From positions 1 to 40,727 of the forward strand of contig CADEER010000030.1 in assembly GCA_902826395.1 (NCBI GenBank): a stretch of DNA of 40,727 bases, given 5' to 3'. The translations under genes were made by a program, and so were the position numbers. Source of the DNA: an uncultured bacterium. GTDB lineage: Bacteria > Desulfobacterota > Binatia > HRBIN30 > CADEER01. Below the pieces are notes generated by a model. The model searched no databases, was not told where the DNA came from, and saw nothing but the letters and a program-made list of their open reading frames with translations. Shown here piece by piece: positions 26,107 to 35,138 of this stretch; the stretch's first letter is position 1; each line of letters begins with the position of its first letter.

Positions 26107-26679
26107 TCAATCCGGGTCCAACTCGAGGAAGTTCTGCAGCAGTCGCTTGCCTTCGAGCGTCAAGATCGATTCCGGGTGGAACTGAATTCCTTCGACCAGA
26201 AGATCGCGATGCCGCACTCCCATGACCTCGCCTTCGGCGGTCCAGGCGCTGACCTCGAGACACTCGGGCATGGTCGATCGCTCGATCACCAGCGAGTGAT
26301 AGCGAGTCGCGTCGAACGGATTCGAAAGATCGCTGAAGATGGTGCGTTGATCGTGCTCGATCGGCGACGTCTTGCCGTGCATGATGCGGTCGGCGCGCAC
26401 GATGTCGCCGCCGAAGGCGCTTCCGATGCACTGGTGTCCGAGACAGACGCCCAAAATCGGCGTGCGTCCCGCCAGACGCCGGATCAGATCGACCGAAATT
26501 CCGGCTTCGCGCGGTGTGCACGGGCCGGGCGAGATCACGATACGCTCCGGCGACATCGCTTCGACGTCCGCCACCGAGACCGCATCGTTGCGGTGCACGA
26601 CTACGTCCTGGCCGAGCTCTCCGAGATACTGGACCAGGTTGTACGTGAACGAGTCGTAGTTATCGATGACCAACAACAT
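26107..26679 (-). CDS. trpG: Anthranilate synthase component II (glutamine amidotransferase)
   Basis: A 190-residue class I glutamine amidotransferase that gives ammonia to TrpE. The catalytic triad is Cys79 ([10 protein letters not shown]), His168 and Glu170 (QFHPES). The opening [20 protein letters not shown] and the oxyanion SPGPCTP are typical of TrpG/PabA. The start ATG 26679 was chosen since the family begins there; the frame upstream is antisense noise within trpE. It overlaps the trpE end by 20 bp. The same subunit may also serve para-aminobenzoate synthesis, as in bacteria with one shared copy. Confidence 0.94.
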   Translation of the reverse strand: MLLVIDNYDSFTYNLVQYLGELGQDVVVHRNDAVSVADVEAMSPERIVISPGPCTPREAGISVDLIRRLAGRTPILGVCLGHQCIGSAFGGDIVRADRIMHGKTSPIEHDQRTIFSDLSNPFDATRYHSLVIERSTMPECLEVSAWTAEGEVMGVRHRDLLVEGIQFHPESILTLEGKRLLQNFLELDPD

Positions 26680-28156
26680 CGCGCATCCTCTCGGCGAGCT
26701 TGACTGCCTGGAACAGCGCCCGCGACTTGTTGACGCACTCGGCGTGCTCGCGCTCCGGATCGGAGTCGGCGACGATGCCGGCGCCGGCCTGAGCGAAGAT
26801 CGTTCCGTCCTGGATGACGATCGTCCTGATCGCGATACAAGTATCCATGTTTCCCGCGAAGTCGAAGTACCCGACGGCGCCCCCGTAGATGCCGCGTCGC
26901 ACCGGCTCGAGCTCCTCGATGATCTCCATCGCGCGGATCTTCGGTGCGCCGCTGAGAGTGCCGGCGGGAAACGTCGCGCGGAACGTGTCGAAGGCGTCGA
27001 GGCCGTCGCGCAGGACGCCGCGCACATTCGAGACCAGGTGCATGACGTGCGAGTACCGCTCGACGACCAGCCGCTCCGTCACCGTCACGCTGCCGATCTC
27101 GGCGACACGTCCGACATCGTTGCGACCGAGGTCCAGCAACATCACGTGCTCGGCGATCTCCTTCGGATCGGCGAGCAACTCCTTCTCCAGCTCCTGGTCC
27201 TCCACCTCCCCCGTGCCGCGCGGCCGCGTGCCGGCGATCGGGCGCACGGTGATCTCCCTTCCGTCGAGGCGCGCCATGACTTCGGGAGACGTGCCGAGAA
27301 CGACGCGGTCACCGGTTCGCAGAAAGAACATATAGGGCGACGGATTCAGAGTGCGCAGGCAGCGGTAGATATCGAACGGCCGTGCGCGCAAAGCACATTG
27401 GAAGCGCTGCGCGAGAACCACCTGAATGATGTCGCCGGCGCGGATGTACTCCTTGGCCCGCTCGACCGCATCCTCATAGCCGCGCTGCTCGAAGTTCGAG
27501 GAGATGCGGGGCGGATCCTCCAGCGCCTGTGGCGGCTCACCCGCGAGAGGCTGCGAAAGTCGAGCAATGACATCGTCGATGCGCGCACAGGCGGCCGCAT
27601 ACTCGACGCGCAGGTCGGCATCGTCCCCGAGCCGCACGTGGGAGACGACCTTCATCGATTGAGCGACGTTGTCGAAGACCACCAGAGTGTCGGCCAACAT
27701 CAGGTAGAGATCCGGCTGACCGAGATCGTCGGCGGCAACTTCGGGCAAACGCTCGAACGAGCGAACGATGTCGTAGCCGAGAAATCCCACCAAGCCGCCG
27801 GCGAACCGCGGTAGGCCGGGCACCGCGACGACGCGTAGCGCCGCCAGCTCGCGGCGGGCTTCCTCCAGCGGATCCACTCCCTCGACGAATCGCAGCGGCT
27901 CGCCGGGTCGACCACGGCCGACGCGATCGCCCTTGCCGACGAGGAGCCTGCGCGGCGACGTGCCGAGGAAGCTGTATCGCCCCCATTTCTCGCCGCCCTC
28001 GACGCTCTCCAGCAAGAACGCGTCGCCGCCGTCGTCGAGCTTGAGGAACGCCGAAACGGGCGTCTCCAGATCGGCGAAGATCTCGCGATAGACCGGGATC
28101 AGATTGCCCTGTCCGGCGAGGGCGGCGATCTCATCGAGGTCCGGCTTGAAGGTCAT
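26660..28156 (-). CDS. trpE: Anthranilate synthase component I
   Basis: A 498-residue chorismate-using enzyme, the committed step of tryptophan synthesis. The LLES motif (residues 48-51) forms part of the tryptophan feedback site, so allosteric inhibition is likely. The chorismate-binding C-terminal domain has GTRPRGTG, the [22 protein letters not shown] block and the [17 protein letters not shown] block, in order. It is the first of seven trp genes, 17 bases after the SPOR-protein gene. No leader peptide or attenuator is visible just upstream, as that space is occupied by the SPOR gene. Confidence 0.95.
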   Translation of the reverse strand: MTFKPDLDEIAALAGQGNLIPVYREIFADLETPVSAFLKLDDGGDAFLLESVEGGEKWGRYSFLGTSPRRLLVGKGDRVGRGRPGEPLRFVEGVDPLEEARRELAALRVVAVPGLPRFAGGLVGFLGYDIVRSFERLPEVAADDLGQPDLYLMLADTLVVFDNVAQSMKVVSHVRLGDDADLRVEYAAACARIDDVIARLSQPLAGEPPQALEDPPRISSNFEQRGYEDAVERAKEYIRAGDIIQVVLAQRFQCALRARPFDIYRCLRTLNPSPYMFFLRTGDRVVLGTSPEVMARLDGREITVRPIAGTRPRGTGEVEDQELEKELLADPKEIAEHVMLLDLGRNDVGRVAEIGSVTVTERLVVERYSHVMHLVSNVRGVLRDGLDAFDTFRATFPAGTLSGAPKIRAMEIIEELEPVRRGIYGGAVGYFDFAGNMDTCIAIRTIVIQDGTIFAQAGAGIVADSDPEREHAECVNKSRALFQAVKLAERMRDVVGHR

Positions 28157-28173
28157 CGTCGAAACCCGCGGGA

Positions 28174-28818
28174 TCAGCGGATGCGGTCAGGGAAGGCCGC
28201 GACCATGCCTTCCTTGCGCAGCCTCGCGGCCATCTCCTCGGCTTCCTGCTTGTCCGCAAACTTGCCCACCTGAATCCGGTACCAGGTACTACCGCGAATG
28301 TCGGTCTGCGCGGTGAACGCGTCGTAGCCCTTGCTGCGCAGGCGGCGCGCCGCCACGAGGGCCTGCACTTGATCGTTGGTCGTGGCAGCCTGCACGGTCC
28401 ACATCCCGCCGCGCTCTTCGGTGGCGATCCGGCGCGTCTGTATCGGCGTCGAGGCTTCACGCGGCGGAGTCCGAGTCGGCTGCGGGCGTCGCGTCGATGT
28501 TCGCGTCGGCGCGACCGTCTGCGTCGATGTCGCTGTCGGCGTCGGCAGCACCAAGCGCGGCCGAGTAGGCCGCTCGTCCGCTTGGCCCGGCGTACGATCA
28601 CCCCCCGGCGCGGGTGTCGCCGCGGCGCCGGCGACCGGGCGCACCGGAAGCGTCGCGACTGGTCGCACGACGACTGGGCGCTCGTCTTCGCGCCCTTGTC
28701 GGGAGAACTCACGCCCGACCCAGATCCCGAGCGCGAAGATCATTACCGATCCGAGCACGAAGCCGAAGATCAGCGTCAGCGATTGTCCGATAGTCAAACC
28801 GGTATTTCGACGCGCCAT
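28174..28818 (-). CDS. SPOR-domain membrane protein
   Basis: A 214-residue single-span protein. The N-terminus is cytoplasmic, with a transmembrane helix at about residues 12-33 (LTLIFGFVLGSVMIFALGIW). A Pro/Thr/Arg-rich linker (about 40-135) follows, and then a SPOR domain (about 138-212: WTVQAATTNDQVQALVAAR, YRIQVGKFADKQEAEEMAARL). SPOR domains bind denuded peptidoglycan at the division septum, so a role in cell division or envelope is likely. It sits between argS (7-base gap) and trpE (17-base gap). An argS-SPOR order is seen in other deltaproteobacterial-type genomes by my recollection, which is not checked here. Confidence 0.9.
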   Translation of the reverse strand: MARRNTGLTIGQSLTLIFGFVLGSVMIFALGIWVGREFSRQGREDERPVVVRPVATLPVRPVAGAAATPAPGGDRTPGQADERPTRPRLVLPTPTATSTQTVAPTRTSTRRPQPTRTPPREASTPIQTRRIATEERGGMWTVQAATTNDQVQALVAARRLRSKGYDAFTAQTDIRGSTWYRIQVGKFADKQEAEEMAARLRKEGMVAAFPDRIR

Positions 28819-28825
28819 CTCGAGC

Positions 28826-30541
28826 TCACATGGTTTCCGGCGCGCCGATGCCGACGAGGCCGAGGCCGTGGCGCAGTACGCGCTGCGCGGAGTGCGCGAG
28901 ATAGAGGCGGGCTTCGCTCAGCTCTCGGTCCTCGGTGATCACTCGCTCCTGGTTGTAGAAGCGGTGGAACGACCCGGCGAGCTCCATCAGATAGAAGACG
29001 ACTCGATGCGGCTCCCGCTCGCGAGCCGCTTCCTCGACCGTGTCGGTGTAGGTCGCCAGAGCCTTGATCAACTCCTGCTCGGTGGCCGCTGTGAGCCTGT
29101 GCAATGCGGCGGATTCCGCAGCCGGCATACCGATGCCCTCCTTCTGGGCCTGGCGGGAGATGCTGCAAATGCGGGCGTGCGCGTACTGCACGTAGAATAC
29201 CGGGTTCTCCGACGACTGCTTGACCGCCAGATCGAGATCGAAGTCGAGCTGACTGTCGCCTTTGCGCATCAGGAAGAAGAAGCGCGTCGCATCCGCTCCG
29301 ACTTCGTCGACGACCTCGCGCAAAGTGACGAACTCACCACTGCGCTTCCCCATGCGCACCGGCTCGCCGCCGCGCGTGAGGCGCACCAGTTGCACCAGCA
29401 AGACCCGAAAGCGATCGGCCTCGGAGCCGAGGGCGCGCAGCGCCGCCGCGACGCGCGCCACGTAGCCGTGGTGATCTGCGCCCCAGACGTCGATCAACTC
29501 GTCGAAGCCGCGCGAGAGCTTCTCGCGATGGTAGCCGATGTCGGCGGCAAAGTAGGTCAGCTCGCCGTCGCTGCGTTGGATGACGCGGTCCTTCTCGTCA
29601 CCGAAATCGGTCGATCGAAACCAGCGCGCTCCGTCGCTTTCGTATAGGAACCCGGTCGTTTCGAGCTCGCGCAGCGCGGCACCGACGACCCCTCGGTCGC
29701 GCAGATCGCGCTCGCTGACGAACAAGTCCATCTCCACCGCCAACGCCTTCATGTCGTCGACGATCCGGGCGAGCAGCAGCTCTGCGGAAAGCTCGCCGCA
29801 GATCCGCGCCGCGACAGCGGGGTGCGAACGCAAGAGCTCGAGGGCGGACGCCGCATCGGTCGGCGGCGTGGATCCCAGCGCAGCAGCGATGCGCGCCGTC
29901 GCCGCGGCGCGCTGTTCGGTCATCAGCTCTACGAGATACTCGCCCGGATAGCCGTCCTCCGGGATGTCGCACGTATCGCCCCACGCCTGCCGCAAGCGCG
30001 CCAGGGCAGACGCAGCGAGGGTGTCGATCTGCTTGCCCGCATCATTGATGTAGTACTCGCGCGTGACGTCGAAGCCGGTCGCGTCGAGCAGGCGCGCCAC
30101 CCCATCGCCCAACACCGCGCCACGGCCATGACCGACATGCAGAGGGCCGGTGGGATTGGCGCTGACAAACTCGACGAGAATTCGTCGGCCGCGGCCGATG
30201 TCCGCGATGCCGCACCCGTCCCGCTCGAGATCGATCAGGCAACGCTTCCACAGGTTCGACGAGAACCGAAAGTTCAGAAAACCGGCGCCGGCGATCTCGG
30301 GCGTGTTGGCGAGGAGGCCCTCGGCGTCCTCGAAGTGGTCGACGATGATCCGAGCGATGTCGAGCGGCTTCTTGCGCTCACTGCGCGCCAGCCCGAGCGC
30401 CACCGTCGACGCGAGATCGCCGAAGCTCGCGTCGCGCGGGATCTCGAAAATCAAAGGGGGGAGGCCGTCCAACTTCAGCGCTCCCCCCTCTTTTGCCCGG
30501 GTCAATGCTTGCTGAAGTAGCCCCTCAAGCCGTTGCCTCAT
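28826..30541 (-). CDS. argS: Arginyl-tRNA synthetase
   Basis: A 571-residue class I synthetase. The N-terminal Arg-tRNA-specific domain contains DLASTVALGLAR. The HIGH motif appears as HVGH (residues 135-138) in VSANPTGPLHVGHGRGA. The KMSKS loop region reads RMGKRSGEFVTL, and the DALR anticodon-binding domain closes the protein with a family-typical FHRFYNQERV. The start ATG 30541 lies about 95 bases from a candidate sigma-70 promoter. It is the first gene of the argS-SPOR-trp-folC-lptD block. Confidence 0.95.
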   Translation of the reverse strand: MRQRLEGLLQQALTRAKEGGALKLDGLPPLIFEIPRDASFGDLASTVALGLARSERKKPLDIARIIVDHFEDAEGLLANTPEIAGAGFLNFRFSSNLWKRCLIDLERDGCGIADIGRGRRILVEFVSANPTGPLHVGHGRGAVLGDGVARLLDATGFDVTREYYINDAGKQIDTLAASALARLRQAWGDTCDIPEDGYPGEYLVELMTEQRAAATARIAAALGSTPPTDAASALELLRSHPAVAARICGELSAELLLARIVDDMKALAVEMDLFVSERDLRDRGVVGAALRELETTGFLYESDGARWFRSTDFGDEKDRVIQRSDGELTYFAADIGYHREKLSRGFDELIDVWGADHHGYVARVAAALRALGSEADRFRVLLVQLVRLTRGGEPVRMGKRSGEFVTLREVVDEVGADATRFFFLMRKGDSQLDFDLDLAVKQSSENPVFYVQYAHARICSISRQAQKEGIGMPAAESAALHRLTAATEQELIKALATYTDTVEEAAREREPHRVVFYLMELAGSFHRFYNQERVITEDRELSEARLYLAHSAQRVLRHGLGLVGIGAPETM

Positions 30542-30642
30542 TTTCCGCCCATCGGCGCCAGCGCGCCTGGCTGTAGAGCTCGAGAGTCTTGGACATCACG
30601 GATCCGTTCAACCTCCGGCACCCGGCCGGTCGGCACCCGCGT

Positions 30643-30671
30643 CTTATCCCGCACGCCCGAAAACGAGTCAA
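30643..30671 (-). promoter_or_regulatory. Candidate sigma-70 promoter of argS-trp block
   Basis: On the minus strand TTGACT (30671-30666; 5 of 6 consensus) and GATAAG (30648-30643; 4 of 6) are separated by exactly 17 bases. The -35 box sits in the last codons of rimI. The predicted leader of about 95 bases contains two copies of CGGCACCCG flanking a CCGGCCGG palindrome. This is the largest gap within the minus-strand run from rimI to lptD, which supports a promoter here. Confidence 0.5.
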
Positions 30672-31150
30672 GCAACGCCGGCTCCACGATCGTTCCACTC
30701 TGTCGCGATCGAACAATCCATCAAGACGGCGTGCTCTCCCGGCCCGTAGTAGTCGCGGCGCTCGCCGACGCGAGCGAAGCCGCACGCCGCATACAACGAC
30801 AGCGCCGCGGCGTTGTCGGCTCTCACTTCCAGACCGGCCACCGTCGCGCCGGCGCCAGCACCGGCCGCGAGTATGTGGCGCACCAATGCGCGGCCGATGC
30901 CGTGCCGCCGCTTTCGCGGATCGACCGCGACGGTGAGCACGTGGACTTCGCCGGCTACTTCCCACCAGCAGGCGTAGCCGACGATCGGACCACTCGCTCG
31001 CCTACGTGCGACCACCTGGCGCGAAAACTCGACCCCCAACTCGTGCAGAAACAGCCCCGCGCTCCACGGCGATGCAAACGACTGGCGTTCGATCTCCATG
31101 ATCGCGGCGACATCGGCCGCCTGCATCGGCTCGAAGATCAGGTCCGACAT
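30668..31150 (-). CDS. rimI: Ribosomal protein S18 alanine N-acetyltransferase-like (RimI)
   Basis: A 160-residue GNAT acetyltransferase. The acetyl-CoA loop is in RKRRHGIGRALV (79-90). LEVRADNAAALSLYAACGFARVGERRDYY is the classic RimI C-terminal half. The start MSDLIFEPMQAADVAAIMEIE fits RimI, which acetylates the N-terminal alanine of S18; other N-terminal substrates are possible. It follows fabH by 16 bases and precedes argS by 126 bases. Confidence 0.88.
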   Translation of the reverse strand: MSDLIFEPMQAADVAAIMEIERQSFASPWSAGLFLHELGVEFSRQVVARRRASGPIVGYACWWEVAGEVHVLTVAVDPRKRRHGIGRALVRHILAAGAGAGATVAGLEVRADNAAALSLYAACGFARVGERRDYYGPGEHAVLMDCSIATEWNDRGAGVA

Positions 31151-31166
31151 CGCGCCTTGCGCAGTC

Positions 31167-32180
31167 CTACCAACGCAGCAGGGCCGACGCCCAGGTGAAG
31201 CCGGCGCCGAAGGCCACGAGGCACACCAGATGCCCCTCTTTCAGCCGGCCGTCGTCGAGGGCTTCGCGCAGTGCCAGCGGGATGGTGGCAGCGGTCGTGT
31301 TGCCGAGCTTCTGGATGTTGTTGACCACTTTCTCTTCAGGTAGCTCGAGGGTCATCGCCACCGCCTGGTTGATGCGCAGGTTCGCCTGGTGTGGGACCAG
31401 GAGATCGATGTCCGACACCGCGTAGCCGTTGCTCTCGACGGCCTCGCGGATCACCTCGACCGACCTCTCGACGGCGTGCTTGAAGACGTAGCGGCCCTGC
31501 ATCTGCGGAAAGATGCGGGCATCGGCGATCATCTCCGGCGTCAGGCGACGCGCATCTCGCCCGGCCACTCCTTCGAGCCAGAGCTTGTCGGCAAACTTTC
31601 CCTCCGCGTGCAGATGCGTCGACAGGATGCCGCGGCCTTCGTCCGGGCTGCGGTCGAGCACAACGGCACCGGCGCCATCGCCGAACAGAACGGCCACCTG
31701 CCGGCCGCGCGTGGTGTAGTCGAGACCGGTGGAGTGAATCTCACCGCCTACCAGCAAAACCTTGTCGTAACGGCCGCTCTGCAAGAATGCGTCGGCCGTC
31801 GTCAATCCGTACAGGAAACCGGTGCACTGATTGCGGACGTCAAACGCAGGCACACCGGGAACGCCGAGCCGCTCCTGCAGGACACAGGCGCTGGCCGGCA
31901 TGTCGTAGTCGGGACTCAGCGTAGCGAACAGCACGCAGTCGATTTCCGCCGCGTCGACGCCGGCGCGCTCGAGTGCCTCGCGCGCAGCCACCGCGCCGAG
32001 ATCGGCCGCGCCGGTGGATTCGCCTATATGACGCCGCTCCTGAATCCCCGAGCGCTGCTGGATCCACGCGTCGTCGGTCTCCATGAGCCCCGCCAGATCA
32101 TCATTGGTGACGACACGGTCCGGCACACAACCGCCGACACCGCGGATCCGAGTCCGGCCGCTGACCGCCTTCGCCGCCAT
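31167..32180 (-). CDS. fabH: 3-oxoacyl-ACP synthase III
   Basis: A 337-residue KAS III that starts fatty-acid chains by condensing an acyl-CoA primer with malonyl-ACP. The Cys-His-Asn triad is complete: Cys119 (NQCTGFLYG), His264 (VPHQANLRI) and Asn294 (KLGNTTAATIP). GDGAGA and the C-terminal FGAGFTW glycine loop are present. The start ATG 32180 overlaps the upstream paralogue's stop (TGATG); a GTG at 32183 is an alternative. It lies in tandem with the KAS III-like gene and 16 bases ahead of rimI. Confidence 0.92.
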   Translation of the reverse strand: MAAKAVSGRTRIRGVGGCVPDRVVTNDDLAGLMETDDAWIQQRSGIQERRHIGESTGAADLGAVAAREALERAGVDAAEIDCVLFATLSPDYDMPASACVLQERLGVPGVPAFDVRNQCTGFLYGLTTADAFLQSGRYDKVLLVGGEIHSTGLDYTTRGRQVAVLFGDGAGAVVLDRSPDEGRGILSTHLHAEGKFADKLWLEGVAGRDARRLTPEMIADARIFPQMQGRYVFKHAVERSVEVIREAVESNGYAVSDIDLLVPHQANLRINQAVAMTLELPEEKVVNNIQKLGNTTAATIPLALREALDDGRLKEGHLVCLVAFGAGFTWASALLRW

Positions 32181-33112
32181 CACGCAAACTCCAGCAACGC
32201 CGCACCCCAGGCGTATCCCGCGCCGCAGGCCGCGATGCAGACCCGCGCCCCCCCGCCGACGCGCCCCTCCGCGCGAGCGCGGTCGAGCGCTACGGGCAGC
32301 GACGCGGCGGTCAGATGGCCGGTATCGCGGCCGGCGACGACGAAGCGCTCACCCGGCAGGCCCAACGAACGCGCCGCGTCCTCGGCAACCTCGGGAAACA
32401 CGTGGCTGAAGATGCACAGGTCGACTTCGTCGAGACCAACGCCGCGCCGTTGGACAGTCTCCACGACGGTGGCAGGCAGCTTGTCTCGACCGAACTGTGC
32501 GACGTGATCGCGGTCGATCTTGAGATAGTGTCGCCCGGCTTCCAGGTCCGCGAGCTCGACCCGAGTCGGATAGTGGCGGCTCGACGGGTACTCGCACCAG
32601 AAGCGATCGAAGTAACGGCCGTCCGCACCGGTCGTAACCATCGCGACCTCGGCGACACCCGCTTCGCGGCCGAGCGCCGTCACCGCTCCCCCGTCACCGT
32701 ACAAAGAGGTCGTCGCAGCGTCGTCGGGGTCGAGCGCCGACGAGTGAACCTCAGCGCTGGCCAGGAGGACCCGCTCATACTTCCCCGCCGCGATCAGATC
32801 CGACACGACGGCGAGCCCAATCACGTAGCCGGCGCATTGGCCGCGCAGATCCATCGCGCCGACCGTGTCGCCGCCGAGCTCGTCCTGCAGGAAGCAGCCG
32901 GCGCCGGGGAAGGTCACGTCCGGCGTCATCGTGGCGAACACGATCATCTGGACCGAGCTCGCCGTCCAACCCGCCTCGGCAAATGCCGGCACCGACGCGG
33001 CAAGCGCCAGCTCGGACGAGCCGCGTGGCGTCGCTACGATCGGCCGGCGCACGCCGGCCACTTCGCGCAGCGGCGGCAACTCGTGTCCGAGTCCGAGGAT
33101 GTGTGCACCCAT
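32180..33112 (-). CDS. KAS III-like thiolase-fold synthase with Cys-His-His set
   Basis: A 310-residue paralogue of the adjacent FabH, shortened mainly in the N-terminal region before the thiolase core. The nucleophile Cys93 (GQCAGYVIG) and His237 (FSHVFPEV) are kept. The Asn of the FabH triad (GNTTAATIP) is His266 (GHLTAASLP). The PHQAN motif reads SHVFP. Cys-His-His is typical of elongating KAS I/II, so the chemistry may differ from priming. A heteromer with FabH, or an independent synthase for a special primer or secondary product, are possible; neither is shown. Its stop overlaps the fabH start. The start is ATG 33112, 98 bases after the ferredoxin-fusion stop. Confidence 0.85.
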   Translation of the reverse strand: MGAHILGLGHELPPLREVAGVRRPIVATPRGSSELALAASVPAFAEAGWTASSVQMIVFATMTPDVTFPGAGCFLQDELGGDTVGAMDLRGQCAGYVIGLAVVSDLIAAGKYERVLLASAEVHSSALDPDDAATTSLYGDGGAVTALGREAGVAEVAMVTTGADGRYFDRFWCEYPSSRHYPTRVELADLEAGRHYLKIDRDHVAQFGRDKLPATVVETVQRRGVGLDEVDLCIFSHVFPEVAEDAARSLGLPGERFVVAGRDTGHLTAASLPVALDRARAEGRVGGGARVCIAACGAGYAWGAALLEFA

Positions 33113-33210
33113 CGTTAACAGTCCGTTGAGAAACAGGCGCGAGAGCGAAAAAACCGACTGCCTCCCATTGACCGCGCTGCGGCGGGTCGCCGCTCGGCCG
33201 AGGCCGACCG

Positions 33211-34572
33211 CTACACCTTGCGCGGCAGAGCAATCTCCAGCGTCTTGCCCTGGAAGCGATGACGAAAGCCGCCCGGCCGAATCGGCAACGAGATATTGGT
33301 CGTGAAGTCGGGAGGGAAAGCCGGCGACACCGCCGCGATCCGCCTTACCTTCTCGTCCGTCACCTTGCCCTTGATGGTGAGCTGACTGCCGTTCAAGGCG
33401 ATGTTGTAATCGTAGTCCGGCATCTCATCGCCGACCCCGAGCTCCTCCTTGATGCCGGAGGGCGGCACGATTCGCGGAAACTCGAACTCCACCATGCAGC
33501 CGTTCATGTTCTCGCGCACTCGGTAGACCTCGCCGTAGCGGCGCTCGCGCTCCAACTTGTCCTCGAAGCGCGGGTCGGTGAAGCCGTCCTGCCCAACCCC
33601 ACCCTGCGCCTCGGGAGGGCCCGCGAGACTGACGATCGGCGACGCGATCGGCGCCAAGGGCAACCCGTACGCCGCGGCGCGGTAGACGACATCCTCGGCC
33701 GGGGCGCCGCGAAAGCTCTCGCGCATACGCCAGACCGCCTCCAGCGTGGCGATCAGCAAGCCCAGGGCAAGGAGCCACTTGAGCTGGTTGCTGAACACCG
33801 GGCGCTGCAGAATGAGCACGCCGACGGCGGCGAGCAGCAGCGGATACACGAACATATTGTGAAGCGCGTTCAGACCAGTGGCACCGGCCGTCGAAAAATA
33901 ACGGCGATCGGCGACCGCGCGCTCGATCTCGCACTTCTGTGCGTAGGGCAGTGCGCCGAGAATCGGCTGCGCCAACGCGATCGCCAGTTTGTTGGGCGAG
34001 GGTTTCGACACCCACCCCTCTTCCAGCTTCTGCGCTGCGGCTTCGAAGCTGATGTCGAGCTCATCGGCGAACTTCTTGACCTCGCGCGGCGCTCTCGGCG
34101 GCGGCGCCGACAGCGGCTTTTCTACAGGGCCTCCGGCAAAAGACTTCGCAGCAGCGGGCGCCGCGGCGGCGACTTGTGCGGGCGCGGCAGCGGCTTCACC
34201 CGACGCAGCGGCTGCCGGAGCAGCGGCATCGTCGGCGCGGCCCGGATTGAATCGCGAAGGGAAATTGGCCGGGAAGGCAACTCCCGGGTGGAGCTCCTTG
34301 GCGCGTTCGATGAGCACGGCCTCGGTTTCAGGGATCGCCGGATTGGGGATGCATACGTCGACCGGACAGACCGTTGCGCATGCCTCTTCGTCGTGGAAGC
34401 CGACGCATTCCGTGCACTTTTCCGGGACGATGTAGAAGACATCTTTGTGCAGCGCCGGGTGCATGGCGCCGTTGAACTCGTACTCCACTCCACCTTGATA
34501 GATCGCGGTGTTGGGACACTCGGGCTCGCAAGCCCCACAGTTGATGCACTCCTCCGTGATCATCGTGGCCAT
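33211..34572 (-). CDS. Ferredoxin - transmembrane - Hsp20-like fusion protein
   Basis: A 453-residue multidomain protein. Residues 1-80 form a YfhL-type 2[4Fe-4S] ferredoxin: cluster cysteines C9, C12, C15, C19 and C53, C56, C65, C69, with the usual longer loop in the second set. An Ala/Pro-rich linker covers about 115-165 and a helical region with AQKCEIERAVADR about 165-235. Two hydrophobic helices follow (about 238-256 and 264-281). The last 105 residues resemble an alpha-crystallin/Hsp20 domain: YNIALNGSQLTIKGKV, FTTNISLPI, GKTLEIALPRK. The start ATG 34572 has AGGGG 7 bases upstream. I know of no named family with this order. Cytoplasmic faces for both ends would follow from two spans, which is inference. 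Confidence 0.85.
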   Translation of the reverse strand: MATMITEECINCGACEPECPNTAIYQGGVEYEFNGAMHPALHKDVFYIVPEKCTECVGFHDEEACATVCPVDVCIPNPAIPETEAVLIERAKELHPGVAFPANFPSRFNPGRADDAAAPAAAASGEAAAAPAQVAAAAPAAAKSFAGGPVEKPLSAPPPRAPREVKKFADELDISFEAAAQKLEEGWVSKPSPNKLAIALAQPILGALPYAQKCEIERAVADRRYFSTAGATGLNALHNMFVYPLLLAAVGVLILQRPVFSNQLKWLLALGLLIATLEAVWRMRESFRGAPAEDVVYRAAAYGLPLAPIASPIVSLAGPPEAQGGVGQDGFTDPRFEDKLERERRYGEVYRVRENMNGCMVEFEFPRIVPPSGIKEELGVGDEMPDYDYNIALNGSQLTIKGKVTDEKVRRIAAVSPAFPPDFTTNISLPIRPGGFRHRFQGKTLEIALPRKV

Positions 34573-34688
34573 CAGCATTCCCCTCGCAGACAACTCATTG
34601 GCTTGAAGCGATTTTTCCTATCGCTTTCGCCTTTGCGGTTCAACGTGACCGGGATCCGGCGCGCCACCGTATAGGCCGGCATCCGGGC

Positions 34689-35012
34689 CTACCCGAGCTT
34701 GAAGCCGAGCGCGAATCCGGCAACGAAACCACCTCCCCACGGCAGATTGGCGGTCAGCATCCGCCAGGCCTGCTCGGCGAGACCGCGTCCTTCTTCCCCG
34801 TAGACGGCGTGCTCGGCGCTCGTCTGCAGCCCCACCCAGTCGACCTGAACGAACCCGTTGTAGGCGAGGGCTTGGATCACGATGAAGACGATGCCGAGCA
34901 GGAGGGCCATCAACTTCGTCAGCTTCTTCGCGGTGTAACCAACCGCGGCGCCCGCCAGACCGCCGAACCCCAGGCCGGCCAGCGGGCCCATCATCGTGTC
35001 CATCTCCGGCAT
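34689..35012 (-). CDS. FUN14-family small membrane protein
   Basis: A 107-residue FUN14-domain protein. GFGGLAGAAVGYTAKKLTKL is followed by the hydrophobic helix LMALLLGIVFIVIQALAYNG, then FVQVDWVGL, and the C-terminal GGGFVAGFALGFKLG, all as in the family. Bacterial members are small membrane proteins of unknown role; eukaryotic FUNDC1 is a mitochondrial mitophagy receptor. The start ATG 35012 (MPEMDTMMGPL) has GGAG 7 bases upstream; later in-frame ATGs at 35003, 34994 and 34991 are possible. It lies 116 bases upstream of the ferredoxin fusion, co-directional, and diverges from the nucleosidase-like lipoprotein. Confidence 0.88.
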   Translation of the reverse strand: MPEMDTMMGPLAGLGFGGLAGAAVGYTAKKLTKLMALLLGIVFIVIQALAYNGFVQVDWVGLQTSAEHAVYGEEGRGLAEQAWRMLTANLPWGGGFVAGFALGFKLG

Positions 35013-35138
35013 CGGCGCCACTCCGCCACCGCACTTCGCAGGTGTCAATGCCGCCATCCCGGCAGGCCGCGATGATGCGATTGTGCCATCGCTCTGTTGC
35101 ATGCGATACGGCTCGCCAACACACGGAGAGGAACGACG

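Noticed and set aside
28157..28173. Search for a trp leader peptide or attenuator before trpE
   Set aside because: Only 17 bases separate trpE from the SPOR gene; no Trp-codon run or terminator/antiterminator pair is visible.
33259..34674. A 471-codon plus-strand frame antisense to the ferredoxin fusion
   Set aside because: Arg/His-rich low-meaning sequence mirroring codon positions of the real gene; no start signal.
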